46,578 bases of DNA. Origin: an uncultured Clostridia bacterium. Its GTDB lineage: Bacteria; Bacillota; Clostridia; Christensenellales; UBA1242. The notes below the pieces were generated by a model, which was not told the origin of the DNA, ran no database searches, and saw only the letters and a list, made by a program, of their open reading frames with translations. The translations under genes and the position numbers were made by a program. Of the stretch, positions 34,769-42,676 are shown piece after piece (positions within the stretch are counted from its first letter, which is position 1; each line of letters starts with the position of its first letter). The stretch is from the NCBI GenBank assembly GCA_944349925.1, contig CALVNT010000019.1, positions 1 to 46,578 of the forward strand, read 5' to 3'.

Positions 34769-34797
34769 ATTATAACACACTAAATCTTACTTGTAAA
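34769..34797 (-). promoter_or_regulatory. Sigma-A promoter of floA
   Basis: On the minus strand TTTACA (34792-34797), 17 bp, TATAAT (34769-34774) with an upstream TG, 27 bp before the floA start. Confidence 0.75.
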
Positions 34798-34885
34798 TAC
34801 TCTATTTCAATGTAATTTTCAATAAAAATTGTAAATTCTTAGTAAAAACTCGTTTTAAACACATATTCCAATAATAAATTAAAAT

Positions 34886-35716
34886 TTATTGAGTCTTTTC
34901 TCCAGATCGTTGAAAGTAAAATAAATATTGTTGAGCATATCCAGAAAGTGTACCAAATTCTAAAACTAGATTTTTGCGAATTTGTTCTCGGTTTTCAAGT
35001 TTTGAATAAAACTGATTATACATTTGATAAATCCATGTATCAACAGGAAATACATCTTTTTTGCCATAACCGAAAAGTAGAATGCAATCAGCAACTTTTG
35101 GGCCGACACCAGCAAGAGAAATAAGTTTATTTCGTAGTTGAGATGTTTCTAAAGTTGACCAATTTTCAAGCAAACTTGGCGAGATTTGTCTTAAAACTTT
35201 ATATATATAACCGGCTCTATATCCACATCCAATTTTTTTATAAAACTCTATATCTTTTGAAAGAAATTGGTCATAAGTAGGAAAGAATTCTCCTCCATTT
35301 TCATTTTTAAAAAAACTTCTTAAGTTATTTAAAATGAGTTTTATTCTCTTTATGTTGTTGTTTGCTGAGATTATAAAAGAAATAAGCGTTTCAAATAAAT
35401 TTTGTTTTAAAATTCTTATTCCGTAACCAAATTTTAAAGGTTCTTCTAAAATTTTGAATGAAGATAAAGATTTCTTTATTAAATCGTAGTCAGTTTTTAA
35501 ATCAAAAAAATTTTCAAAATAACTTACCTGCTTTGTCAAAATTTCATAGCAATCAGGTTTTTCAACAATTTTACAGAAATTATTTTGAGGAAATACCTCA
35601 TAAACATCATTATTCAATCTATAACAAAAAATTTGTCCACACTCTAAAATATGTTTGGGATTAAATTGTTTTTTATCAAAAATTATTATCCTATCGTCCA
35701 ATTTTTCGTATTTCAT
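34886..35716 (-). CDS. OGG1-type 8-oxoguanine DNA glycosylase
   Basis: 276 residues. A base-excision repair enzyme removing 8-oxoguanine and cutting by beta-elimination. The N-terminal domain opens with FNPKHILECGQIFCYR. SANNNIKRI is the OGG1 Asn loop, and the helix-hairpin-helix LISLAGVGPKVADCIL supplies catalytic Lys207, with Asp226 in FPVDTWI. This order identifies the OGG1 branch of HhH-GPD glycosylases rather than AlkA or MutY, and no iron-sulfur Cys cluster is present. It starts at ATG 35716 downstream of the rpmA terminator, and no strong promoter was picked out before it. Confidence 0.92.
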   Translation of the reverse strand: MKYEKLDDRIIIFDKKQFNPKHILECGQIFCYRLNNDVYEVFPQNNFCKIVEKPDCYEILTKQVSYFENFFDLKTDYDLIKKSLSSFKILEEPLKFGYGIRILKQNLFETLISFIISANNNIKRIKLILNNLRSFFKNENGGEFFPTYDQFLSKDIEFYKKIGCGYRAGYIYKVLRQISPSLLENWSTLETSQLRNKLISLAGVGPKVADCILLFGYGKKDVFPVDTWIYQMYNQFYSKLENREQIRKNLVLEFGTLSGYAQQYLFYFQRSGEKTQ

Positions 35717-35800
35717 AAAATATATAATCCTTTTTAAAATTTATATACAAAAAAGATTAGAAATTTATAGATATTAAATTTAAAATAATTCTGCACAAAT

Positions 35801-35827
35801 ATAAAAAAGCAGGACAACACCTGCTTT
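35801..35827 (-). terminator. Terminator of the rplU-prp-rpmA operon
   Basis: AAAGCAGG (35806-35813) pairs with CCTGCTTT (35820-35827), followed on the minus strand by a T-run, just after the rpmA stop codon. Confidence 0.88.
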
Positions 35828-35830
35828 AAA

Positions 35831-36106
35831 TTATTCTGCAATAACAGCTACAACTTTTTTGCCGTTGCTAACATCAAATTTTACAACGCCATCACAAAGA
35901 GCAAACAAAGTATAATCTCTACCAATTCCAACATTTGTGCTAGGATAAACTTTTGTTCCTTTTTGTCTAATAATAATACTGCCAGCAGTCACTTTTTGTC
36001 CACCGTAAGCTTTTACGCCAAGTCGTTTGCTTTGAGAATCACGACCGTTTTTAGTGCTTCCACCACCCTTTTTGTGAGCAAAAAGTTGAGCATTAAACTT
36101 AAACAT
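35831..36106 (-). CDS. rpmA: 50S ribosomal protein L27 with a cleavable N-terminal extension
   Basis: 91 residues. A ribosomal large-subunit protein whose N-terminus reaches the peptidyl-transferase centre. The sequence opens [10 protein letters not shown] followed by [20 protein letters not shown]. The first ten residues are the Firmicutes-type extension that must be removed after FA by the Prp protease before L27 can work. It starts at ATG 36106 behind GGAGGT and overlaps the end of prp by 8 nt. Confidence 0.97.
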   Translation of the reverse strand: MFKFNAQLFAHKKGGGSTKNGRDSQSKRLGVKAYGGQKVTAGSIIIRQKGTKVYPSTNVGIGRDYTLFALCDGVVKFDVSNGKKVVAVIAE

Positions 36107-36422
36107 TTTTTACCTCCAATTTTGCAAATTTTTTTTCACCTTCAACAACTGATTTAAAAGATTCAAGACAAGTTTGAAATAAAAATTGTATCTTATCATA
36201 ATTTGCATTTTTCTCATCTACTTCTAATTTAAGATAGCCATCAGAGATTTCGCAAAATTTTTCGCATTTTAAAATTTCTTTAATACCAACCACAGCAAGC
36301 TGAGCAATGGTCGAAATTTCACAACAAAGCAAATCTTTACCAAAATCATCTTTGCCTGTATGCCCTGAAACTTCAAATCCTAAATAAAGGTTATTTTTTT
36401 TAAAATAAGTGATTTTTGTCAT
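36099..36422 (-). CDS. prp: Ribosomal-processing cysteine protease Prp
   Basis: 107 residues. A small cysteine protease cutting the N-terminal extension of L27 (and phage scaffold or capsid proteins in some hosts). The catalytic pair is visible as SGHTG (His21) and [10 protein letters not shown], where Cys33 aligns with the active Cys. It lies between rplU and rpmA, as is usual in Firmicutes, 8 nt after rplU and overlapping rpmA by 8 nt. Its presence and the L27 extension support each other. Confidence 0.95.
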   Translation of the reverse strand: MTKITYFKKNNLYLGFEVSGHTGKDDFGKDLLCCEISTIAQLAVVGIKEILKCEKFCEISDGYLKLEVDEKNANYDKIQFLFQTCLESFKSVVEGEKKFAKLEVKNV

Positions 36423-36430
36423 AAAAAACC

Positions 36431-36739
36431 TTACTTTTTAATTGATAAAATTTTTACTTGAGTGAATGGTTGTCTGTGACCTTGTTTCTTTCTCTCGTTC
36501 TTTTTAGGTTTATATTTGTAGATAACAATTTTATCACCTTTGCCGTGAGAAACGACTTCTGCTTCACAAACAGCATCTTTTACAGATGGATTTCCAGCAA
36601 CAACTAAGCCATTATCAGAAATTAAAAGAACATCAAGAGTAATTTTATCTCCAACGGCTCTATCAAGTTTTTCGACGCTGATAATATCGCCTTCGCAAAC
36701 TTTATATTGCTTTCCACCAGTTTGTACAATAGCAAACAT
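36431..36739 (-). CDS. rplU: 50S ribosomal protein L21
   Basis: 102 residues from ATG 36739 ([18 protein letters not shown]). An in-frame ATG at 36784 would add 15 residues but would run through the leader, and GAGGAGGT lies exactly before 36739. Conserved parts include [31 protein letters not shown], and [11 protein letters not shown] at the end. It is first in the rplU-prp-rpmA operon, with a strong promoter and a probable autoregulatory leader. Confidence 0.97.
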   Translation of the reverse strand: MFAIVQTGGKQYKVCEGDIISVEKLDRAVGDKITLDVLLISDNGLVVAGNPSVKDAVCEAEVVSHGKGDKIVIYKYKPKKNERKKQGHRQPFTQVKILSIKK

Positions 36740-36816
36740 AATTTTTACCTCCTCTAACCAATCTCGCTGTTTGACGGGTGCCAAAAGGACTTAAAAAACC
36801 CTACACATGCGGATAC
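36740..36816 (-). promoter_or_regulatory. Probable L21 leader (ribosomal protein autoregulatory RNA)
   Basis: The untranslated region between the expected transcription start and the rplU start is about 77 nt. It holds GAGTATCCGCATGTG, a GGGT...ACCC pairing across TTTTTAAGTCCTTTTGGC, and GTCAAACAGCGAG before the ribosome binding site. Its position and GC-rich islands in AT-rich surroundings fit the L21 leader found upstream of rplU in Firmicutes. I cannot run a covariance search, so identity is inferred. Confidence 0.55.
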
Positions 36817-36822
36817 TCGTAT

Positions 36823-36851
36823 AATATAACATAATTACAAAAATTTGTCAA
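36823..36851 (-). promoter_or_regulatory. Strong sigma-A promoter of rplU-prp-rpmA
   Basis: On the minus strand a perfect TTGACA (36846-36851), 17 bp, TATATT (36823-36828). Confidence 0.8.
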
Positions 36852-36983
36852 GGAATTTTATAAAATAAAAGTTTTAAAAAGTTGTCTTAAATAATTTTAA
36901 TTAAGCAATAAAATTTAAATAACATTTAATTTTTACTTTCTTTTTATTACATCTACTTATTCTAATTATCAAACAAAATATAA

Positions 36984-37018
36984 AAAATGAAGTGGAAGAA
37001 AAATCTTCACTTCATTTT
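36984..37018 (-). terminator. Terminator of the Ig-like surface protein gene
   Basis: AAAATGAAGT pairs with ACTTCATTTT, with an inner GAAG/CTTC pair and one bulged G, followed on the minus strand by a T-rich run. It lies about 25 nt past the stop codon. Confidence 0.85.
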
Positions 37019-37043
37019 ATTACAATTTATTTAAGAAAACAAA

Positions 37044-40000
37044 TTATTTAGATTTTTTGCTTTTATTTTCTTTTACTTTTGAAACGATAAAGTAAACAAC
37101 TACACCTGCCAAAATAGCAACAGAAACACCAATCAATACTTTTCCAACAATTTCAGTCACATTAACTGGATTTGATGTATCATCTCCTACTGTAAAAGTA
37201 AATTCTCTTGTCGAGCTCTTATTTCCAGCAGCATCTCTTACATAAATTGAAACTTTATAACTTCCTTCATTTTTAATTTCATATGAATAAGCATACTCAT
37301 TTTCTTTGTCGGAAGTGTTTTCAAGAGTTTTTGTCTCATTTGAACTTGTATTTGTCACTTGAATAACAAGATTTTTGAGTAGTTGGTTTTCATCAACAGT
37401 CGAATTGTCTGTTGCTTTGATTTTGTCGACTTTAATATTTAAAACATCTCCAACTTCGTAAGTCGAACTAATGAATGAGTTGTCAGTGTTGTCAATTTCA
37501 AGTTCTGGAGCAATAACATCACCAACTGAAATTTCATAAGAAATAGTTTTTTCACTACCAACGGCAGCTCCATTTCCATTTTTAGCTTTTACTGTATATT
37601 CGATAGTATATTTACCATTCGTATTAAGATTTAAGATTAAATCTCCAGTTGTATCATCAAAATAAATGTCGCTATTTTCTGTGAGGTTTTTATTGTTCCA
37701 GTCATTGATTGAAATTGTAGCTATTGTTCTAACTGTGCTTCCAGAAGAAACAGAAATGCTAACATTTGATTTATCTTTATCAATTGTTCCACTACCTGAA
37801 ACTTCTGCATCAATAGGTTTAACAACTAAAGAACTTGTTGTATCTTCATATTTTGTTTTAGTATAAACAGAAGAATCCATATTTAAGTTAACAGCAACCT
37901 CACCAGCTGTGAATGTTATAATATCACTTTTCATTGTATGGAGAGTTACAACGCTCTCATCTTCAGTGTAAACAGGCAAATCCGAAATAGCTATTGAATT
38001 ACCAGTGCCTTTAACATTTGAATTGATAATAAGCTCATTAACATTTTTATTGTTAATATAAATATAGAATACATCTCCAGCAGTTGCAGTAACGCCGTCT
38101 TTTCCAACAATTTTCTCTCCGCCCTTTGCCTTATATGCAAGCATAGTAGCTCCAGTAGTTTCATTTGTTTTTAAGAAAAGTTTTCCATTTTCACCTTCGC
38201 TAGAAGTGCTAAAATATTTTTCAGATGTAGAATAACTTATTAAAGAAACATTATATTGAAGTTTGTAAGTTCCTCTTGAGTTTGCGACAAACTTATTCCC
38301 ATCAAGAACATAATCCGTACTATCAGCAGAGATTGCTGTAACATTATAATAATCAGCAACAGTTTCGCTGTCATACTCAGATAGACCGATATAACCTATT
38401 TCTGAACTTTCTGAAACATAAAGTTTTGGCACTGAAAGGATTTGTTCCTCCCCAATAACAATTTCTTTAGCTTGCTTAGAAATATTTGTAATTTCTGGTT
38501 CTTCAACAACAGGGATTCCTTCAATATTATAAGTAAAATAAGTTGTGATAGAATGTTTACCTGCATCAGTTACAGTAACAGCTACTTGATACTTTCCTCC
38601 TGTGGATGGAGTAAACGAACCAGCTTCAAGGACATAAGTTCCTGTATAACTATCATAGTATGTTTTCATATTTGCGCTATGAACAACTTCTGTGCCATCT
38701 TGCTCATCAACCTTATAAACTACAACACCAGCGTTCATATATTGTGGCATATTGTCTTCGTAATACAGAGTAGGCAATATAAATGTTTTATTGTTTACAA
38801 AACTATTTTCATCACTACTAACAACTTGATATAAATATGGAGCTACATCGTCTTGTATATCAGAAACATAAATTTGTTTATCATAGAAACCTACATTGCC
38901 TTCATCATCTATCGCATAAGAGAAGAACTCAATATAAGCGGCACCAACAGGCTTAGATTTTAATTTAATCTGATATTCATCTTCACCTTCTAAAATAGTC
39001 CAACCTTTAGAAGTAACAATGTTATTTTCACCTGCTTGAACATACCATTTGTTTCCAGAAACAGCATTTTTAGAAGCATCATTTATGATATAACGAATTG
39101 TTTCGCCTTTAGACTCAATAGGATTTCTTGAAGAATCTAAATATCTATAAGCAGTAACTAAAGCAACACTAGAATCTCCACCTTCATCAGAAGCGGTTGG
39201 AGCTGTTAAATTTATAACATCATCATTAAGGTAAGAAGATTGGAGTTCTGTAGAATAAAGAATTGAAGGAACAGACATATCATCTGTATTTTCTTTTACT
39301 TCAACAGTATAAAGGCTTTGGGTTGCATTATTTCCATCAACATTGTCATCTGCAATATAATAGAAAGTATAAACTTGTTCAGTAAAATCTAAGTTTGCAC
39401 TGTTTGGCTCAATATAAGCGTAACCTTTTTCAAGAAGCTGAGCATCAGACAATTCTGCACCATATTCTTCCCCTGAAATAGGGTCAACCGTTCGACTTTT
39501 TGTTACAATCAAATATTTATTTTTAAGCCAATTTTTGATAGTTTCATCACTAGTATCAGTAATACCATCTAAAATCATTTGTTCTCTTATGTGGTAATTA
39601 TCGTCATAAATAGATTTGTAAACTGATGTTCCGTCATTCTTTTTACTTGCCTTAAAAATAAGGTTGTATTGGTTATATAGTGAAGAAGAAATTTGATATA
39701 ACAAAGTTCCAGAAGATGTACGAATTTCACGAGTGAGAGTCAACTCGTCTTCGCTAACATTATTATCGTGACCACCAATAGCATACATGATAATATTTCT
39801 GTTGGCAGTAACCGATTTTAAATAATTTTCAGCACTTTTGTATGAACCATCTTCATTTTTTGCACTTTCATCACCAGCATCATAGATATAAGGAGTAGCA
39901 GAAACAGTATCCTTTACATCTGTTATTGTAAATTCTGTTTTAGCTTCATTGCCATAAAAATCTACAGCGACATATTCGAATTTGTAATCGCCAGCAGAAG

Positions 40001-41117
40001 GAGCTGTGAAATTATTTTCTTCATCTAGAGTTTTTTCTACAATTTGCCAAGCACCATTAACCCTCTTATACACATTTATTTTATAAGAAACGGAAACTGC
40101 TTCGCTCGCTGGAGAATCGGAAGAAGAAGTAGTAGCAGTAATGGAAGGAAGAGCCTTAGCCACTCCAACTACAGCTGAAGAAGGTTTAGAAGAAGCAAGA
40201 GCAATTGTTAAATTATAACCAGCCTTATTTTCGCTGTCCGTATAATACTTATTACTTACAGTGAAAGATTTCTCAGTAGAAGCGATTTGAACACCATTTT
40301 GGAAAAACTTATAAACAATTTTAAATTCATGCCCTGCAGCCTGTTTTAAAGCTTCACCAGAAATATAATAATAACTTCCATCTGCGCTTCTAGTTACACC
40401 TAAATCATCAGAAAAAGCTTGATCTAAGCTAATTTGCATATAATCGGCACTATCGGCACTTTCGCCGTCAAGAACAATTTTTACTCCGCTAATTTTGTCG
40501 CCATTTTCATCTAAAACAGCAGGTATAGGCAATTTTATATCGTTATAGCTATTTTTAGCATTGCATAAAGCAAGATCGTAAACACTTGGTATAATGTTTG
40601 AATCATTTGTATCAAATTCAAATGTTGCATCAGCAACAACGCACTTAAATTCAAGTTTATAACTGTAAGTTTCTCCAGCATCAGTTACGGTATATTCAAC
40701 AATATATTTACCAACTCTGTCCGCTCCAAATTTTGCTTCTGGATATTTTTCATTATCATTTGAATCATAGACAATAGAGCCATCTGCTTCATAGTATGCA
40801 ACAACTCTTGAAGTCAAAGAATCACTATAAGTACCAATAACATGATAAACATTAGATTTTCCAAAATAATGACCTTTTGGAATAGTAAATTCACCACCCT
40901 TGTTTTCTGTTGATGCAACAGAATTTGCATTGACCTCAATTCTGTTTGTGTTTTGTGCAATTTGACCGTCTGTTTTAGAAGGATTAGTGTCCTGAGAGAT
41001 AGTTGTTGCTAAAGATTGAATAGCCCCAACAGGAACAAAGGAACCACACATTAAAAGAGCCACTCCAAACACAGTGCCTTTGAAAATATTTTTATTTCTA
41101 ACGCTTTTTTTGTTCAT
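37044..41117 (-). CDS. Large Ig-like-domain surface protein with C-terminal membrane anchor
   Basis: 1357 residues. The N-terminus has a basic start and a signal helix (GTVFGVALLMCGSFVPVGA). The body is a series of beta-sandwich domains with the YTVTDAGxTYSY pattern of bacterial Ig-like/cadherin-like modules, for example VGKYIVEYTVTDAG, GDYKFEYVAVDFYGNEA, GGKYQVAVTVTDAG and YKVSIYVRDAAGNKSS. A membrane helix (GKVLIGVSVAILAGVVVYFIV) and a basic tail (KVKENKSKKSK) end the protein, as in the MBG-repeat protein and again without LPXTG. It is a single gene with a near-perfect promoter and AAAGGA. A surface structural or adhesive role is likely; no enzyme motif was seen. Confidence 0.85.
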   Translation of the reverse strand: MNKKSVRNKNIFKGTVFGVALLMCGSFVPVGAIQSLATTISQDTNPSKTDGQIAQNTNRIEVNANSVASTENKGGEFTIPKGHYFGKSNVYHVIGTYSDSLTSRVVAYYEADGSIVYDSNDNEKYPEAKFGADRVGKYIVEYTVTDAGETYSYKLEFKCVVADATFEFDTNDSNIIPSVYDLALCNAKNSYNDIKLPIPAVLDENGDKISGVKIVLDGESADSADYMQISLDQAFSDDLGVTRSADGSYYYISGEALKQAAGHEFKIVYKFFQNGVQIASTEKSFTVSNKYYTDSENKAGYNLTIALASSKPSSAVVGVAKALPSITATTSSSDSPASEAVSVSYKINVYKRVNGAWQIVEKTLDEENNFTAPSAGDYKFEYVAVDFYGNEAKTEFTITDVKDTVSATPYIYDAGDESAKNEDGSYKSAENYLKSVTANRNIIMYAIGGHDNNVSEDELTLTREIRTSSGTLLYQISSSLYNQYNLIFKASKKNDGTSVYKSIYDDNYHIREQMILDGITDTSDETIKNWLKNKYLIVTKSRTVDPISGEEYGAELSDAQLLEKGYAYIEPNSANLDFTEQVYTFYYIADDNVDGNNATQSLYTVEVKENTDDMSVPSILYSTELQSSYLNDDVINLTAPTASDEGGDSSVALVTAYRYLDSSRNPIESKGETIRYIINDASKNAVSGNKWYVQAGENNIVTSKGWTILEGEDEYQIKLKSKPVGAAYIEFFSYAIDDEGNVGFYDKQIYVSDIQDDVAPYLYQVVSSDENSFVNNKTFILPTLYYEDNMPQYMNAGVVVYKVDEQDGTEVVHSANMKTYYDSYTGTYVLEAGSFTPSTGGKYQVAVTVTDAGKHSITTYFTYNIEGIPVVEEPEITNISKQAKEIVIGEEQILSVPKLYVSESSEIGYIGLSEYDSETVADYYNVTAISADSTDYVLDGNKFVANSRGTYKLQYNVSLISYSTSEKYFSTSSEGENGKLFLKTNETTGATMLAYKAKGGEKIVGKDGVTATAGDVFYIYINNKNVNELIINSNVKGTGNSIAISDLPVYTEDESVVTLHTMKSDIITFTAGEVAVNLNMDSSVYTKTKYEDTTSSLVVKPIDAEVSGSGTIDKDKSNVSISVSSGSTVRTIATISINDWNNKNLTENSDIYFDDTTGDLILNLNTNGKYTIEYTVKAKNGNGAAVGSEKTISYEISVGDVIAPELEIDNTDNSFISSTYEVGDVLNIKVDKIKATDNSTVDENQLLKNLVIQVTNTSSNETKTLENTSDKENEYAYSYEIKNEGSYKVSIYVRDAAGNKSSTREFTFTVGDDTSNPVNVTEIVGKVLIGVSVAILAGVVVYFIVSKVKENKSKKSK

Positions 41118-41156
41118 TTCAAAATCCTTTTAAAGTATAAATTTTATAACAATGCT

Positions 41157-41185
41157 ATTTTATAATATTTTGATACCTAAGTCAA
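41157..41185 (-). promoter_or_regulatory. Sigma-A promoter of the Ig-like surface protein gene
   Basis: On the minus strand TTGACT (41180-41185), 17 bp, TAAAAT (41157-41162). The -35 matches that of the BspA-like gene at the right edge, but here the spacer has no G-run. Confidence 0.7.
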
Positions 41186-41223
41186 CCAAATAGTGCATTA
41201 TTACAAAAAATATTTTGCGGAAA

Positions 41224-41240
41224 AGCATAATTTATATGCT
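41224..41240. repeat. Short inverted repeat AGCATA-N5-TATGCT
   Basis: 6-bp arms around ATTTA, midway between the divergent surface-protein and Cys-rich genes, about 40 bp upstream of the -35 of the former. It could be a regulator site; no second copy was found. Confidence 0.25.
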
Positions 41241-41310
41241 GAAGAAAAAGCACTATCTTTGCCGAAAAATTAACAAAAAGATAAAAATTTTTTCTAAAAT
41301 AGCACAATTT

Positions 41311-41338
41311 TTTACAAACGAGCGTAGTATGTTAATGT
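41311..41338 (+). promoter_or_regulatory. Candidate promoter of the Cys-rich small protein
   Basis: TTTACA (41311-41316), 16 bp, TAATGT (41333-41338), about 47 bp before the start codon. Confidence 0.4.
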
Positions 41339-41385
41339 GAAAGCAAAAACAACTTTCAATTACATAAGAAATATAGGAGGAACAA

Positions 41386-41592
41386 ATGAATTTCTTTAAT
41401 GGATGCCAAGGTGGCGGATTTGGTGGTTGTGGAAACAGCTGTGATCCTTGCTCTTTAATCCTTTGGATAATTATTTTGCAAAGTCTTTGCGGTTGTGGTA
41501 ACAACAATGGTTGCTGCGGAATGGACGCTTGCACACTTTTAATTTTATTGCTTTTGTGCGGCGGCTGCGGTTGCAATAACTCTTGCAAATAA
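41386..41592 (+). CDS. Small Cys/Gly-rich hydrophobic protein (high-cysteine, HCB 13-like)
   Basis: 68 residues starting at ATG 41386 behind a perfect AGGAGG. It contains 14 Cys and many Gly in clusters (GGCGNSCDPC, CGCGNNNGCCG, CGGCGCNNSCK) separated by two hydrophobic stretches (SLILWIIILQSL and TLLILLLL). It resembles the short proteins labelled chorion class high-cysteine HCB protein 13 in Clostridia, whose function is unknown. Metal binding, disulfide-linked coat material, or a small membrane peptide are all possible. Its own promoter, strong ribosome binding site and terminator argue that it is truly expressed. Confidence 0.75.
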   Translation: MNFFNGCQGGGFGGCGNSCDPCSLILWIIILQSLCGCGNNNGCCGMDACTLLILLLLCGGCGCNNSCK

Positions 41593-41613
41593 TTAAAAAA
41601 AATTAGAAAGAAG

Positions 41614-41646
41614 CGAAATCTAAACTCAATTTAGATTTCGTTTTTT
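41614..41646 (+). terminator. Terminator of the Cys-rich small protein gene
   Basis: CGAAATCTAAA (41614-41624) pairs perfectly with TTTAGATTTCG (41630-41640), followed by six T. Confidence 0.9.
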
Positions 41647-41655
41647 ATTTTGGTA

Positions 41656-41684
41656 TTTACTTTTTTGTGAAAATATGGTAACAT
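41656..41684 (+). promoter_or_regulatory. Promoter candidate of the first PH-domain gene
   Basis: TTTACT (41656-41661), 17 bp, TAACAT (41679-41684). Confidence 0.4.
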
Positions 41685-41724
41685 AAAATCGTGATATTGC
41701 TTTAAAAATCACAAAGGAGAAAAG

Positions 41725-42108
41725 ATGAAATTTAATAAAGATTGCGAAGTAATATGGCACGATCGAAAAAGATATTTAGGAATGCCTTTATCATTTTATA
41801 GATACTATATTGTAAAAAAAGATGATGAATGGTTGAAATTTTTTAGACATAAGGGTTTCATAAATGCAATAATAGACGATATAAATGTTTATAGATGCTT
41901 TGATGTATCGCTTATAGTAACTTTTGTAGACAGGATATTCAATACTGGGACAATAAGAATAAAAAGCAATGATGCAAATTCACCAGTATTTCACATGAGG
42001 CATATAAAAAATGCATATAAAGTGCGAGACTTAATATCAAACATAATTGAAATAGAAAGAAAGAAAAAAGGTGTCGGCATCACAGAATTTCAAATGCCAC
42101 ATAATTGA
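41725..42108 (+). CDS. Bacterial PH-like-domain protein, first of a tandem pair
   Basis: 127 residues starting at ATG 41725 behind AAAGGAG. The fold pattern resembles bacterial PH (DUF304/bPH) domains: a GMPLSFYRYYIVKK strand pair, FRHKGF, DDINVYRCFDVSL, TGTIRIKSND, and a final helix YKVRDLISNIIEIERKK. There is no membrane segment, so it is a free-standing cytosolic domain. By hand alignment 84 of 127 residues are identical to the next gene without gaps, showing a recent duplication. Function is unknown. Confidence 0.7.
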   Translation: MKFNKDCEVIWHDRKRYLGMPLSFYRYYIVKKDDEWLKFFRHKGFINAIIDDINVYRCFDVSLIVTFVDRIFNTGTIRIKSNDANSPVFHMRHIKNAYKVRDLISNIIEIERKKKGVGITEFQMPHN

Positions 42109-42161
42109 AAATAAATACAAAACTAAAATTTCAACACTTTTATCCTTTTTATAAAAAACCC

Positions 42162-42190
42162 TTTACTTTTATAGAAAAATTTGTTAAAAT
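42162..42190 (+). promoter_or_regulatory. Promoter candidate of the second PH-domain gene
   Basis: TTTACT (42162-42167), 17 bp, TAAAAT (42185-42190). The -35 and spacing are the same as for the first copy, so the duplication may have included the promoter. Confidence 0.5.
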
Positions 42191-42211
42191 GGAAATAAAT
42201 TTGGAGGAATT

Positions 42212-42595
42212 ATGAAATTTGATAAAGATTGCGAAGTAGTATGGCACGATAGAAAAAGAATTTTAGGAATGCCTATATCATTTACCAGGTATTATATAGT
42301 CAAAAAAAATAACGAATGGATAAAGTTGTTTAGACATAAAGGATTTTTGTCATCTACGATTGACGAAGTTAACCTTTATAGATGTTTCGACCTAACTTTA
42401 AAAGCTTCACTTGCAGACAAAATATTTGGAACAGGAACAATTAAGGTTGAAAGTAATGATGCTGGTTTACCAGATTTTTATTTAATGCATATAGCAAATC
42501 CATATAAGGTTAGAGACTTGTTGTCAAATCTAATAGAAATAGAAAGAAAGAAAAGACGCGTTGGAATCACCGAATTTCAAACACCACAAGTTTAA
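42212..42595 (+). CDS. Bacterial PH-like-domain protein, second of a tandem pair
   Basis: 127 residues starting at ATG 42212 behind TTGGAGGA, the same length as the copy 104 bp upstream. Conserved blocks include DCEVVWHDRKR, LGMPISFTRYYIVKK, FRHKGF, LYRCFDLTL, GTGTIKVESNDA and VGITEFQ. Differences concentrate in residues 46-68 and 85-97, probably surface loops and one strand, suggesting separate binding partners. Each copy seems to have its own promoter, which would allow independent control. Confidence 0.7.
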   Translation: MKFDKDCEVVWHDRKRILGMPISFTRYYIVKKNNEWIKLFRHKGFLSSTIDEVNLYRCFDLTLKASLADKIFGTGTIKVESNDAGLPDFYLMHIANPYKVRDLLSNLIEIERKKRRVGITEFQTPQV

Positions 42596-42610
42596 AAATA
42601 TTTTTATAAT

Positions 42611-42640
42611 AAAAAAAAGAAGCTTTGTCTTCTTTTTTTG
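42611..42640. terminator. Bidirectional terminator between the PH pair and rluD
   Basis: AAAAAAGAAG and CTTCTTTTTT form a stem with a short loop and T-runs on both strands, 16 nt after the PH gene and 37 nt after the rluD stop. Confidence 0.8.
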
Positions 42641-42676
42641 TTTATATTTAGGCTTGATTTTGACATATCAAAAATA

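Noticed and set aside
36740..36784. N-terminal extension of L21 from ATG 36784
   Set aside because: It would translate the structured leader; the strong ribosome binding site and family alignment place the start at 36739.
41253..41588. A minus-strand frame of 111 codons opposite the Cys-rich gene
   Set aside because: It is a Gln/Pro-rich antisense shadow; the plus-strand gene has the perfect ribosome binding site, promoter and terminator.
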